Shown here one piece after another: positions 13,006 to 24,606 of a stretch of DNA of 64,000 nt (positions are counted from its first letter, which is position 1; every line of letters begins with the position of its first letter). The position numbers were made by a program, and so were the translations under genes. The notes below the pieces were generated by a model. That model ran no database searches, was not told the origin of the DNA, and worked only from the letters and a program-made list of their open reading frames with translations. Origin of the DNA: Heterostelium multicystogenum (lineage: Eukaryota > Evosea > Eumycetozoa > Acytosteliales > Acytosteliaceae); contig RCNN01000122.1 of NCBI GenBank assembly GCA_003667245.1, forward strand, positions 20,354 through 84,353, given 5' to 3'.

Positions 13006-14253
13006 CTAGTAGTTTACATAACTTGATGCATATCCTAAGATATTGCAGTTATCGTTGGAAGCTGTAAGTCTAATATATCCAGATTCACCCCACCAGGTGT
13101 TCCATGAGTTTTTGATTAACCATGAGTCAGTGGCCTCATCATAACCAGTTCAAGGTAACTGCATGGTTGACCGAAGTATATTTGGTAGGGCAACTGTAAA
13201 TACCAGATCTATAACTTTGGAATCCGTCATCTGCCTCAAGTGCAATAGCAATGGGTCCTGTTTTAAGGGCAGATATTAAAGCTTCTTTAGTCCTTGCTGT
13301 TTGAGAATAACCTGTGAAAGAATATCTAGGTGTAGCAGTCTTGGTGCAGGTGGTTTTGAACTCCGGTGTATTTGTTGGCTGATTCAGGACCAAATCCAGT
13401 AGTTTTAAAGGTTTCATAGACATTAGTTGGCCAACCTCCATTGCAGCCATTCTGAATACAATTTAGACCTTCTTGTTCTGAGAAATCAATGGTTGGATTG
13501 ACTAAATTGTTCTTAATAGCATATCTTGCTTCAGCGTTAGCTATAGCGGCAAAGATGTAACAACTTCCACATGCACCTTGGTCTCTAACTGGAGTAGATT
13601 TAGATTTCCAATTGATAGTGTTTGAAGAGGATGTTTGAGTTGGGGTTGGAGTAGGGGTTTTTGTTGGTGTTTGAGTTGGGTTTGAGTTGGGGTTTGAGTT
13701 GGTGTTTGAGTTGGTGTTTGAGTTGGTGTTTGAGTTGGTGTTTGAGTAGGGGTTGGTGTTGGATTGAGGGGTTCATAAAGAGGATATCCTCTGTATGGTC
13801 CAACTGGATCAAAGTCACAATAAATCTATAGGTGGTACCACATTTGTTCAATGCGCATGCGGCAGTCTTACCCTTACCAAGAACAACATAGGAATGAAGG
13901 CATGATCCAGAGACACAAGTGCTTGTATTGAATTGATAATTGGCCGCTGTAGAACCAATGTAGTTCAAAATTACTTGGAGATTCCATGCTCCACTATAGG
14001 TGACAACAAACTCGGATGCCTTTCCAGTCTTGGCAAATGGTGAGAAACTGGTTGCACAGGTATTGACATAGTTTTGCAAATTGGTCTCATAGCTTGAACT
14101 CCAAGACAAAGCGGTAAGAGCAACCTTTGGAGTAGGAGTAGCATTTTTTCTCCAGTTGTTGAATGTATTGAGAATGGTAGCTTTCTCAGTGGGTGTCAAA
14201 GCAGCATTAGCAGCCACAATGGAAATAATAAATAGAACAATAAGGTATTTCAT
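13006..14253 (-). CDS. Secreted CAP (SCP-like) domain fused to papain-family cysteine protease
   Basis: The start at 14253 gives a signal peptide (MKYLIVLFIISIVAANA). Residues ~20-165 form a CAP/SCP-like domain: ALSWSSSYETNLQNYVNTCA matches the helical core, and SCLHSYVVLGKGKTAACAL sits where CAP proteins have HYTQVVW plus GCA, so the usual motif is degraded. A Pro/Thr/Gln repeat linker (about 13625-13770) follows. The C-terminal part is a C1A peptidase: RDQGACGSCY (Gln and nucleophile Cys, about 13555-13585), NGCNGGWP, GPIAIALEADDGFQSY, VNHAVTL (catalytic His, about 13150-13170) and IKNSWNTWWGESGYIRL (catalytic Asn, about 13060-13115). The stop is at 13006-13008. The protease lacks the usual I29 propeptide in front of it. 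At least three frame changes occur (linker, about 13440 and 13145). It is convergent with the GH89 gene, with 113 nt between stops. Confidence 0.87.
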
Positions 14254-15248
14254 TTTGGAAATAAATAAATAATAATATTACAATTTATATATTTTAAATA
14301 TACAATCTAAATGTTTAAATATTTATGTATTTGGCAGTTTAAACTTCTGGAATGGGATTTGTAATTTATTGATTTAGGGTGACAAATTGTGTAAAAATAG
14401 ATTTTATAATAAAGATTGTGTAAGTGATTATTATGGTGGGATGTAGTTTAATTTAAAATCAGTATTGTTTGATGATTTCTTAAATCCAATTTTCTTTATT
14501 TCTGTAAACTTCACACTTAAATTTGCTAGAAATATAGATGTATGTGTAAAAAAGCCATGTAACCCATCAGTTAAGAATGGCAAGATTTTCAGCTTCGATC
14601 AAACATGGCACAATTTATCCATCTTTGCAGTTTTAAATGTGTTTTTTATGGTTTTTAAAACAAAAATCTTTTGAATCGAAGGATTGAGTGTTTTTGTAAA
14701 AATTTTTGATGAATACTAACTATCGATTTCATTTTAGGGGGACGGTCGAATTGAGCTTAATTTGAAAAGAGTAACTAACTGACTTTTGGTTGTTATGAAG
14801 ATCCCCAACTTGACATTGATAAGATAACAGCTTTTTGACTCTAGTTTTATATTAAAATGGGCGCCTTAACTGTTGATGTCACAATGGAATTCTCTTGATA
14901 TGGTGGTGAATTACTCTGAGAAAGCCAAACTTGCTTCTGTTTGGTTCTACAAAATGGGATACTTACGATTGGCTTTGATATCGTCAATCGAATTAAACAT
15001 CAAAACATTAAGCCACAAGAATTATCCAAACAAATCTGTGAAATAATAAACTAGTTTCCATTCCAAGAGTTTTCAAACAGATGTTATAATTGTATTTATA
15101 GAATTTATAATAAAAATCTTCCCAGTGTTTTGAGTATAAGTTTAAACATCTCAAACTGCAATCAATACTCTTCTATATATAATATATCAAATTTATAAAA
15201 TCATTTAATTATTTTATACAACTTCTATATTCCTATACATAATTTAAA
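14254..15248. other. Intergenic with possible decayed PP2C-like fragment
   Basis: Mostly AT-rich. Around 14735-15050 on the plus strand, scattered short frames resemble the end of a PP2C/PPM phosphatase: GRIELNLKR near 14744, then a frame reading IVNRIKHQNIKPQELSKQIC (14984-15042) where PP2C proteins have a helix after their DGxWD motif. Reading frames are too broken, and the metal-binding Asp cannot be recovered. I see no intact gene. Confidence 0.25.
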
Positions 15249-15943
15249 ATGAAAACTATCTTATTTATTTTTTGCTTGACAACATTATTTATTGTTGCCA
15301 ATGCACAAGCCGAATATGATTTTGAAACACTGTTTCAAAACTATGTAGAGGCTTTCGGAAAACAGTATACAAGTGGAGACTACCAAGCTGCTTTTGCTGC
15401 TTTCAAGGAAAACTTTTTGAAAATCCAAAAAGTAAACAATAATTGGTCCGGATCTCATGTCCACATTGAAGTCCCAGAAAGTACCAACATGAGAGAATTG
15501 TATGCTGCTGAGCCAATAATAACATTCCCATCCCAAGACATTCCATTAAGTAATTTATCATGATAAAATATTTTATTAAAAAGAAATTGTATTAACATAG
15601 TTTAAAATCAGTGGAATTAAACCAATTCAGTGATTTGACATATGAACAATTCTCTTCTATCTACACAGGTCTTGATGCCTCATTAGCTCCAGGAGGTGCT
15701 GCTGCCGCCGGTCTCTCGACTGGTGCTATTGTTGGAATTGCAGTTGGAAGTGCTGCTGCAGTTGCTGTTGCTGCTGGTGTAACAGTAGCTGTTGTAAGAT
15801 CTCGTAAATCCTCAGAGGTATCTAGCACCTCTAACGGTCAAGTTGAAATGAAGCGTAAATCAATCGGTGTCGACATCTTCAAATGGAGAAGATCCAAGCA
15901 TCAATCAATCACAGCCCGTTCAGTCCCAGTCGACAAACAATAG
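15249..15943 (+). CDS. Stand-alone I29 (cathepsin propeptide-like) protein with membrane segment
   Basis: Two exons with intron 15550-15611; using AG at 15610-15611 keeps the frame open across the junction. A signal peptide (KTILFIFCLTTLFIVANA) is followed by an I29-type fold. FAAFKENFLKIQKVN fits the ERFNIN-like helix pattern, and ELNQFSDLTYEQFSS fits the G/NxFxD motif found in cysteine-protease propeptides. Instead of a protease, a Gly/Ala-rich hydrophobic helix follows (GAIVGIAVGSAAAVAVAAG, then VTVAVV; about 15724-15795). A basic cytosolic tail (RSRKSS..., KRKSIGVDIFKWRRSK) ends at TAG 15941. About 190 residues, no frame break. The likely role is trans inhibition or chaperoning of papain-type proteases; this is inferred from the domain alone. 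The neighbouring protease at 13006-14253 lacks such a propeptide. Confidence 0.8.
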
Positions 15944-16249
15944 GTCCAATCCAATAAGATTGACACCCAATGTAATCCTAATATCTAATAGAAATATTAT
16001 AAAAAACAAACCTATTTATTTATTTATTTATTTATTTATTCATATAATAATAAACCATCCCTATTTATTTATTTATTAATTATCTAACTTCCAATTAATC
16101 AAATAAATAAATCACTCCCAAAAACAACGAAAAGAAAGAATCCATCTTTAATTTGATGATGAAGTAAATGAGTTTTAATTTCCAGATTTATAACACTTGT
16201 TGTGTTTATTCATTATATATAATATTTGACAGATTAAAATGAAGAGTTA
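15944..16249. repeat. Intergenic with TTTA tetranucleotide tracts
   Basis: The convergent spacer between the I29-like gene and the peroxiredoxin gene. It contains TTTA/TTAT runs at about 16013-16040 and 16061-16076, probably within 3' UTRs. Nothing coding is seen. Confidence 0.6.
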
Positions 16250-17002
16250 TTAAAATTCTTTTAAAGGTGCTTCAAAAATGTTCTCAGCAGTTGAAACATC
16301 CAATTGACCTGGATTTTCAACACGAGGTATTTAACTACACCGTTATCGATGATGGCGGCGTAACGCTTTGAAACGTACGGCACCCATACCGAATCCAGAA
16401 CCGTCCATAATCAAACCAAGCTTTTGAGTGAACTCACTGTTACCATCGGCAATCAATTGTACAGAGTCACCAACATTCTTCTCCTTACCCCAGTAGCTCA
16501 TGACAAAACAGTCATTGGTGGCGATACAAATGATGCTATCAACTCCCTTCCTTTGATAGCAGCGGCATTGCTAACAAATCCTGGCAAATGGTTTCCACTG
16601 CAAGTCTAATTATGAAATGTATATTAGTCTTAATTCTTTAAAGTTAGAAATTATAAAGGATACATACTGGTGTGACTATATTAGTTTGACAAAACGATTG
16701 AAAAGATAACGATAAAATGATAAGGCAGTTAGTATTGAAAAGTGAATATGTATTAATGAGGGACTTACATGCACCTGGTACAGCGAATAAGACAACCTTC
16801 TTATTTTGGAACACATTTCAGCTGAGGTAGTCTTTTGTGGGATTGGACATGATCCATCATCATTGATCTTTGAGGCCTTCCACAAAGTAACGTCAAATGG
16901 TACCTTTTCTACAATATCAGAAGAATAGTAACCAGTTAGAAATGTTGAATTTAAAAGCAACGAACACATTAGAAATACATTACCTCCTACTTGAATAGTC
17001 AT
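16250..17002 (-). CDS. Peroxiredoxin, Prx5 type (AhpC/TSA family)
   Basis: Thiol peroxidase reducing hydroperoxides. Four exons are proposed: 16984-17002 (MTIQVG), 16770-16908, an 8-nt exon at 16668-16675, and 16250-16605. Joined, they give FAVPGAFTPTCSGNHLPGF, the Prx5 active-site signature with the peroxidatic Cys. ICIATNDCFVMSYWGKEK follows where family members have VNDPFVMxAWG. GLIMDGSGFGMGAVRFKAYA and a C-terminal segment ending EAPLKEF complete it. Frame changes occur near 16800-16815 and in the homopolymer-poor stretch at 16360-16375. The microexon is flanked by AG and GT and supplies the FTP part of the signature. Length (~165 residues) fits the family; no targeting sequence is obvious. 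Confidence is high for the family and good for the microexon. Confidence 0.88.
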
Positions 17003-17776
17003 TGTATATATGTTTATTTATATTATATATATATTATATATATTTGTTTATGTAAAGTTAATGTATTTGATTATGAATAAAAATTAAGTTGTTGATTGTT
17101 TTAAATTGAATCACTAAATTAATTTGATCATTTTTTAAGTTCATGGTTTCAAACCTTTCATTTGGTTCGTGCAAAAATACTTCTGATTCTTTTTTGGTTG
17201 TGTCATCTGAACCCCACTGTTGATGACAGAATTCGAAAAAGAAAAACTGAGATTCCTTGTGGTTAACTGCTTGTTCTCATCAACAATCTTTCATTGAATT
17301 TAATTTATTTTATATTATGTCCGAATCTATATCATATGTCATCATTCTTAAAAGTAGATCATATTTGCAAACTGACATCATATAATTTATGCAACAAACT
17401 ACTCAATCATAGAACCACATACTATTATCATATGTCAATGAATATACTTTTAAAGTAATAAATAAAATGAATAATCATGTTGATTCTATTGATGGTAGCT
17501 TACATCCCTAAAATAAGTAATATCTTATATTTAACTTTCAGTCATTCATTTGGTGTTTGGAGGTTGGGGACTGGTTTGGATTTGCCCATTAAACTCTATT
17601 TTAGTGTGACCCCTTTTTGATTTTTTTTTTTTTCTAATTCCACTTTGCTGGATGGATGGATAGGCTTCAAATAAAAATAAAATGGTAAATATCTGTATTT
17701 ACAAAAAAAGACTAAAGGATTAAAATATATGTTTTTTCAATATTATAAGTTTTTTTTTAGTTTAATTTTAAAATAT
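17003..17776. other. Intergenic, AT-rich
   Basis: The stretch lies between the peroxiredoxin start and the Lis1 stop. It contains TA-rich repeats close to 17015-17045, likely promoter DNA of the peroxiredoxin gene, and two long T runs (about 17618-17634 and 17750). No coding signal is seen. Confidence 0.55.
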
Positions 17777-19166
17777 TTAACCAAGTTTCCATATCTTTAT
17801 AATATCATCAACACCTCCTGTTGCAATATGAGGATTGTGGTTACAAAAATCTAAACATGATATGAAATGTGAGTGAGCTTTCGTTGATTGTCTTGATACA
17901 TCTACCCTGTGCTATATCCCAAACTCTAATCGATTTGTCATCTCCTACACTAATTAAATATTTTCCACATGGATGGAATTTAATTGATCTGACCCAATTA
18001 TCGTGACCAATCTAAAATAAATGAAACTGTTAACAATTGATCTATAGTTGTGTTCAAATGGGGGTCCAACTTACATAGGTTTTGTAAACAACGACCAGTT
18101 GCCAATTCCCATATTTTAATTGTTTTATCTCTTGAAACCAGTAGCCAGATAACCGGCTTGACCAAATGAGGTACCACCTGCACCAGCCTTCGCTTTGGCC
18201 TTACCCTCTGGAGTAGACAATAGCGAACCTGGGATCTCGACGATGTTGGCTGGTGAGAATGCAAGACATTCGACAACATGGCTGTGCTCTCTAAAGGTAA
18301 GTAGACACTCACCCTTGGCTAGATTCCAAACACGTGCAGTCTGATCGTTAGAGCACGATGCCAAAGTGGTACCGTCCTCACTGACAATAACCTTTCTAAC
18401 CCAATCCTCGTGTCCTGTCAGAGTCTTTATGCAATAACCGGTGGCGGTCTCCCAGACTTTGATCGACTTGTCACGGGAAGAGCTGACGAGCTGATCACCG
18501 GACGGAAGGAATCGGACACAGCTGACGTTGTGGTCGTGTCCGTGAAGTGTCTTTATGCAGTCGAATGATTGGAAGTCCCAAAGCTTAATCGTCAGATCGG
18601 CTGAGCACGATGCCAGCATATTTCCAGTCTTGTCAAAGTCGATGTCCTGTACGGCATTGGTGTGACCCTTTAGTGTTCTCTCAAAGTCACCGCTATCGAA
18701 ATCCCAGATTCTCATGGTGGCGTCCTCTGAAGCTGACACAATCACTGAGAATAAAGGATGAAATTTGACTGCATTAATACAATTTCTGTGACCTGTAAGT
18801 ACGTGCTTCTCGGGCTGACGTGGCAATGCATCTTCCTTGCCACGACGCGCAGGTCCACGTCCACCATTATTCAGCTCCTCCTCTAGCTGTGCTACCTTTG
18901 CTTCCAAATCCATCACCTTCTTTTGCAATCTAATAACAGATGTCCATTTTTTCTCCAGCAATCCTTTCAACTTTGGATCCAACTCTATATTTGTTTCTTT
19001 TGTAAACTCTGACGATGTTTGTTTGTATCCCGATGAATCAAAATAATCTAAAAATCGCACCATTTCTATTGATATCGAATTGATCTAATTAGTTTTAAAT
19101 GTAGCTGAAATCGATCTATGATCTAAAACCTTACAATTCCTCTTTTTGTTTATTGGTGAGTACCAT
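17777..19166 (-). CDS. lis1: Lis1 / PAFAH1B1 dynein regulator
   Basis: WD40 protein that binds and regulates cytoplasmic dynein. The first exon starts at 19166 ([11 protein letters not shown]), with a donor after GAATT. The next exon resumes with [14 protein letters not shown] (LisH motif), although an extra T near 19045 shifts the frame, so a naive start would fall at 19063. A coiled coil follows ([18 protein letters not shown]) and then seven WD repeats ([86 protein letters not shown], then [17 protein letters not shown]). A second intron is at 18012-18074. Further frame changes occur near 18130, 18082 (an extra A in ACAAAACC) and 17875. The order and spacing match the family over the full length (~420 residues). 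The identification is firm. Confidence 0.97.
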
Positions 19167-20908
19167 CTTACTAAAATATATTTATTTATATATATCTTCT
19201 ATCAACAATCTAAATCACTACTATCTAACTAACTGGTGTGGTTTTTTGCTTCAATTGTAAATATTACTATGCTCCTCGCTGATCTACACTTCTATTCGAA
19301 TCTTTACTATATTTTTCTATTATATTAATATAAAATTGATTAATATATTTTTTACTTTATTATATATAGCGTATTAATATTACAATGCTATAATATTAAC
19401 AACTTTTATTAATATTTATTTTATATATTATTACTATAAAATATTATCTTAAATTGTTATTCAAATATTTAAATTTTAAAGATAACTTTAACTTTGAAGA
19501 GAAATTTCTTTTTAAAAAAATATGATGGTGAGGATATTTACAAAAAAGTTGCTTGTTTTTGAATTGCTGCAGCAGTGCAGTGTCAGTGTATGCCTTATGA
19601 TCTTTAAAATAAAGAATAAAATAACTAAACTTATTTACTGTACAGTTGGAATCAAACAACAACAACTAACCAACTAACATAACATAAGCATGAAATGATT
19701 AAATTGTAACGATTATATTATTGATCATTATTCAAATTTGAATTATTAAAATGGATGTTCAATCTTCAAATACAAATATATATTAGATAATTAAAACACA
19801 TCACATCTATACATACATATTTATTGACAGCATTAATAATAACAATAACAACAACAACAACAACAACAATGCTGTAGTATGCTTATTGGTATTATTTGTT
19901 TTTTGTTTGTTGTGTTATTAGAATATTATTGTTCTATTGGATTGGTGTTGTAAATGACAGGGGATTAGAATAGAGTTGTGTTTTATTTTACTTTTGCTTT
20001 ATTGTCTTATCGTATCTTTTGTTTTAATTTTATTTTTAATTAATTAGGATGTTTAATAACAATACAACAATAACAAAAACAACAAAATAAAGGTGGTGAT
20101 ATTATTATTATTATATTATATTATTAGTAGTAGTAGTATATCATTAATATTTGAACACACATATCTGACACTACACCACCCCACATATGCAAGAATATAG
20201 TAAATATATGGTTGCAACACATAAATCAAAACACACCACACATAAATGTTATTGTTTTTTTTAACATTCTACATGATCTTCGGATTCGCCAATTTTAATA
20301 ATGATTTCGAACTTTGTTGTTGTTTTGTTGTTGTATTCCTCATTCATTCTATAGATTAGATTGTTATTTCTTTGTGTTTGTTAAGTTGTTAAGTCTAGTG
20401 ATGTATTGTTGTTTTTAGATTTATCAATTGATTTTAGTGAGTGAACTATAGACCTACACAATTCAAGTATTTCTAAAGAATAGATCGTTATTAGAAGTTG
20501 ACTTTTGATGGATTTGATTTGATTTGATTGATTGATTGATTGATTGATAATTATTATTAATAATAAATTGAAATAAGAATAAAGATAATTATAAGTCAAC
20601 AAAACTCTTCTGTAATTGCAAAGATGTTTTTTTTTTATTTTTTTTATGATTTTGGCATGCATCACTGAGTCCGTTGAATGTTCTTGCAAAACAAGAGAAA
20701 AAAAACATTTGAAATTGACCAACTGCTAAATTTTGAAGTTCATCTTTTAAAGTTTTTGATTTGTTTTTTAAATGATAGTACTACAGACTCTGTAGAGTGA
20801 GTGATTGAAAAAACGATAATAATATAATTATTATTACATTACTTGTATATCATTTGGTGAATCGATCGATCTCTTCAATTCAATTCAATTTAGGTGAAGC
20901 ATCCAATC
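19167..20908. other. Long AT-rich non-coding stretch
   Basis: The divergent region between lis1 (-) and lsm8 (+). It includes CAA repeats (about 19850-19868), ATT and GTA trinucleotide runs (20100-20140), TTTTTTATTTTTTTT tracts and GATT repeats (20515-20545). It presumably carries both promoters and UTRs. Small frames here are low-complexity and not credible genes. I see no tRNA or other RNA gene. Confidence 0.55.
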
Positions 20909-21542
20909 ATGTCTATGCTAGAACAGTTTGTAAAAAGTAAGAAACAATATCACACTAAAAGTAACAAAGAACCAACAACAACTTGTTTGGTTTGATCAAA
21001 TCATCAACTATATCATACCAAGTCAAGCACACAGCATCTTCATCTTCATCTTCACAATCAATCATATCATCGTCAGAGCCTGAGAATACCAAACATTACT
21101 AACCTAATCGACTTCATATTACACTAAATAGAGAGAGTATTGGTACTAACTGCTGATGGTAGAAAATATAGTGGTAAGTGATGCATTCTAACAAGTTCTG
21201 CAAGGCTTGGAGACAAAGTTGAATAGTAATTAACAAATATCATTGGATCATCGCAGGGTACATTGAGAGGACTGGATCAATTGATTAATGTGATTCTCGA
21301 ACAATGTCATGAAAGAATTTATACAGAGGAGGGTGTAGAGATTTTTTAATTTGGGTATACATATTATTAAAGGTGATGACGTGTATGTATTCAAGGTATG
21401 ATTGATCAAAGGAACTGTACTAATCATCTTCATCATTATCTGCTTAAACAGTGCTGTCATAGGTGAACTTGACAAAGAGTTGGATGAAAATTTAAATTTA
21501 AAGGAAATTATTGCAGCACCTTTGAAATCAATAATTCACTAG
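20909..21542 (+). CDS. lsm8: LSM8, U6 snRNA-associated Sm-like protein
   Basis: A subunit of the nuclear Lsm2-8 ring that binds the U6 snRNA 3' end. It is encoded in four small exons. Exon 1 (20909-20936) reads MSMLEQFVK. Exon 2 (21132-21173) reads RVLVLTADGRKYSG, the Sm1 motif. Exon 3 (about 21256-21390) reads LRGLDQLINVILEQCHERIY, matching the LSM8 motif, then IIKGDDV. Exon 4 starts close to 21454 with AVIGELDKELDENLN and ends APLKSIIH at TAG 21540. One extra G at the exon 3 acceptor and one extra T (about 21343) break the frame. The human LSM8 pattern (TSDGR, GTLKGFDQTINLILDESHER, GDNVAVIGEID) is followed throughout. It is easily missed because no exon is longer than ~140 nt. Confidence 0.92.
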
Positions 21543-22943
21543 TATTCAATCACATATTATATATAGTATAGCTTTAGCATTTGTACATAGTCACCGAACA
21601 ATGAGCGACCCAACAACAAGAATCCAACAAGTTATGAATCACAATCAATCAATTAAACAACAAACAAACAAACAGATAGATAGATACTGGAATCGAGGTT
21701 GAACCAAATTATCAACTACAAGCAAATAATAGCATTGTAGATAATAAGTAATTATCTTTACAATGTGCCTCAAAAGTCATTCCACAAGAGTTCACAAGAT
21801 AAGTGAGCTAACTAGTTGTCTGACAAAGAAGATCTCACTCTCATCTCACCAACCCGCCTAAATAAATACAATAATTTAATAATTAATATAATCATTGTAC
21901 AATTCAGATACCAGTGGAGGTAGGAAAGGAGTTTATTCTAAAAACCTGTACTAAAATGGATCAAAATGATCAAATTATTATTTTTCAGAAAATAGAAAAA
22001 TTTTTAAAAGATGAAGGTGGGGTACAACTTTTACTATCTGCTCCCCAGTATTAAAGACGAAACGATCAAAATAGAGGGACATGCACGTTTTAGACGTATG
22101 CTAAATCATCTTGTTTTTCACTCACTTGCAACATCTTCATAGGTTCTGAAAAACTTAACCACTCTCAGATATTTATTCATGAAGTGACTTTCCATAATAG
22201 TGTATCTTCAGTAGGGCTATGAACAAGCCATTGGTACCATCTATCTTAAAAAGTTTATTACCTTATAGTTTCAATCCCATGCTCCCAACCCTGTAAAATA
22301 AAAACCAACCCATTCTAAAATAAATATATGGTATGTTATTTTTAATACAAAGTTTGCAACAAGAAAGACTCTGATGTACACAAAACAACAATTGATTTAT
22401 TTATAAATAAATTTAATAATTTGAATTAATATTATTTTAATTTTTTTCATTAACAATTGTTTGTTTGCTGTAGCTTTCAATGAACCAATAAATAAAGGAG
22501 AGGACATCCTCAGTCATTTCACTTCTTGTCAATCCAGCGCTTGTCTTTGTATAACTAATAAATTTTAAAACTCTTTTCTCCACTCCACTCCACACCCACC
22601 TTACAAAAGTAAACTTAGTGTTGTACTCACAAATCTAGTTAGTAATATCCTATCACTAAATTATAATTTTATTTTCTTTAAATAATTCATTGTTCATTTT
22701 ATAATAATAATATATATTATATCGACTCTGATTTATTTTATCTAAATATCATTGTAATTTTCTAATCAATATCACTAATTTATAATAATAATCATTCAAC
22801 TTGTGTCACACACTTAATTTCTTTTCCACAAATCCCCAAACAATCAATCACATTTCCACATCTAAAACTTCACAACATAAAAACAAACCTTCTTAAATCT
22901 TTTTTTGTATAATTCTATTCAAACCTAAAACTACAAACAAACA
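21543..22943. other. Intergenic, with one doubtful coding fragment
   Basis: AT-rich apart from 21957-22230 (+), where MDQNDQIIIFQKIEKFLKDE and, after a frame change, KIEGHARFRRMLNHLVFHSL can be read; a third frame gives NHSQIFIHEVTFHNS. Lys/Glu pattern and base composition look more coding-like than the surroundings, and it could be a small broken gene or relic. I do not recognise it. The last 500 nt are promoter-like for the HMG-CoA synthase gene. Confidence 0.3.
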
Positions 22944-24407
22944 ATGTCAAAGAGAGCAGAAAATATTGGTATCTTGGGTATGGAAATTTATTTCCCAAAG
23001 ACCTACGTCGCTCAAGAAGATTTGGAAAAATTCGATGGTGTCTCAGCCGGAAAATATACTGTTGGTCTTGGCCAAACAAATATGGCATTCTGTGGTGATC
23101 TTGAAGATATCTATTCATTGTCCATGAATGCTGTTACCAACCTTATGGAGAAGTATGATGTTGATCCACACTCCATTGGTCGTCTTGAAGTTGGTACTGA
23201 GACCGTTATCGATAAGGCCAAGTCTATCAAGACCGTTTTGATGGATCTCTTTGCCAAAGTCTGGAAATACCGCTATTGATGGTATCGACACTATCAATGC
23301 CTGCTACGGTGGTACCTCTGCTCTCCACAACACCCTCCAATGGATGGAATCATCCTACTGGGATGGAACGTAATGCCATCGTTGGTTGCTGGAGACATTG
23401 CCGTTTATGAAAAAGGACCTGCCCGTCCCACTGGTGGTGCTGGAGTTGTTGCCATGTTGATTGGTCCAAATGCCCCAATTACTTTCGAAAGTGGACTACG
23501 TGGTGTACATATGGAGAATGTCTAATGATTTCTACAAGCCAGACATGGATTCCGAATACCCAAGAGTTGATGGTAAACTTTCAATCTCATGTTACCTTCG
23601 TGCCATTGACAATTGCTATGCTCGTTACCGTTCAATGTTTGAAAAGAAATACAGCCCCAGAACAATTCAACTTGTCCAAGGTTGATTATGCTGTTTTCCA
23701 TTCACCATATAACAAGTTGGTCCAAAAAATCATTTGTCGTATGGTAATTATCAAATGATCTCATTCAACTATTATCATTCGCTCATCCTAATTCTTTTCA
23801 TTTAATTTAGTTGTACAACGATTTCCTTAGAGATCCAAATGCCGAGCTCTACAAATCCTTGGCAGCTTTTCAAGGATTTGAAGGCTGAAGATACCTATTT
23901 CAATGGAGATCTTGAAAAAGCATTGGTTGCTCTTTCAAAGGATGATTACAAACAAAAAGGTTGCTCCATCTACCTTGTTGCCAAGCAATTGGGTAACACC
24001 TACTGTGGTAGTACCTATGGAGGTTTGCTCTCATTGTTCTGCGAGAAATCCGACGAAACTTGTTGGTAAACGTGTCTTGACATTCTCTTACGGTTTCAGG
24101 TCTTTCTGCCTCTGCCTTCTCTTCAAAGTCAACCAATCGATCGAGGAGATGGTAAAGAAAGTAGACTTGAAGAAACGTTTGGGATCAGAGACAAACGTGT
24201 TACCCCAGAGGAATTCACACAAGCAAATTGACTCTCCGTGAACAACGTCATAATTTGAAGAACTACTCACCATCCGACTCTGTCTCCACTCTCTTCCCAG
24301 GATCATTCTACTTGAAACATGTTGACGATGCTGGAAGAAGAGTTTACAACAGATCCTATGTTACCATGAGTCACTTGGCCACCGGTATCAGAATGTTGAA
24401 AAAGTAA
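22944..24407 (+). CDS. Hydroxymethylglutaryl-CoA synthase
   Basis: Condenses acetyl-CoA with acetoacetyl-CoA to HMG-CoA, the committed step toward mevalonate and sterols. It starts [18 protein letters not shown]. The general-base Glu lies in [15 protein letters not shown] (about 23176-23226), the nucleophile Cys in [13 protein letters not shown] (about 23295-23330), and the His in [15 protein letters not shown] (about 23684-23728). Other family motifs include [39 protein letters not shown], and the C-terminal [20 protein letters not shown]. One intron is at 23744-23810. At least six frame changes occur (about 23258, 23375, 23510, 23640, 23960-24055, 24105 and 24205). Without them the gene encodes ~460 residues, the usual length. 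D. discoideum has two paralogues (hgsA, hgsB); I cannot say which this matches. It is convergent with the CHD gene, with 199 nt between stops. Confidence 0.95.
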
Positions 24408-24606
24408 ACAAATAAACATCCTCCATCCCTTTTTGACCATCTAATTGTTCTCGCTTAAGTTTATTTATTAATATGGATTACTTGATTTTGTGGACCAAGT
24501 ATTGATTAATAGTAATTTTTCATGAAAGAAGACAAACAATATAAGTGGATACGTCCATACAAATACTATTTATGTTTATGTAGCTTTTTTGTTTATTATA
24601 TGTTTG

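Noticed and set aside
16013..16079. Repeated TTTA units considered as a spaced repeat array
   Set aside because: Continuous tetranucleotide microsatellite without spacers; no CRISPR feature is expected in a eukaryote.
19063..19063. Lis1 start at 19063 (MVRFLDYF)
   Set aside because: An upstream exon at 19166 encodes the expected [11 protein letters not shown]. The 19063 ATG is an artefact of the extra T that shifts the LisH frame.
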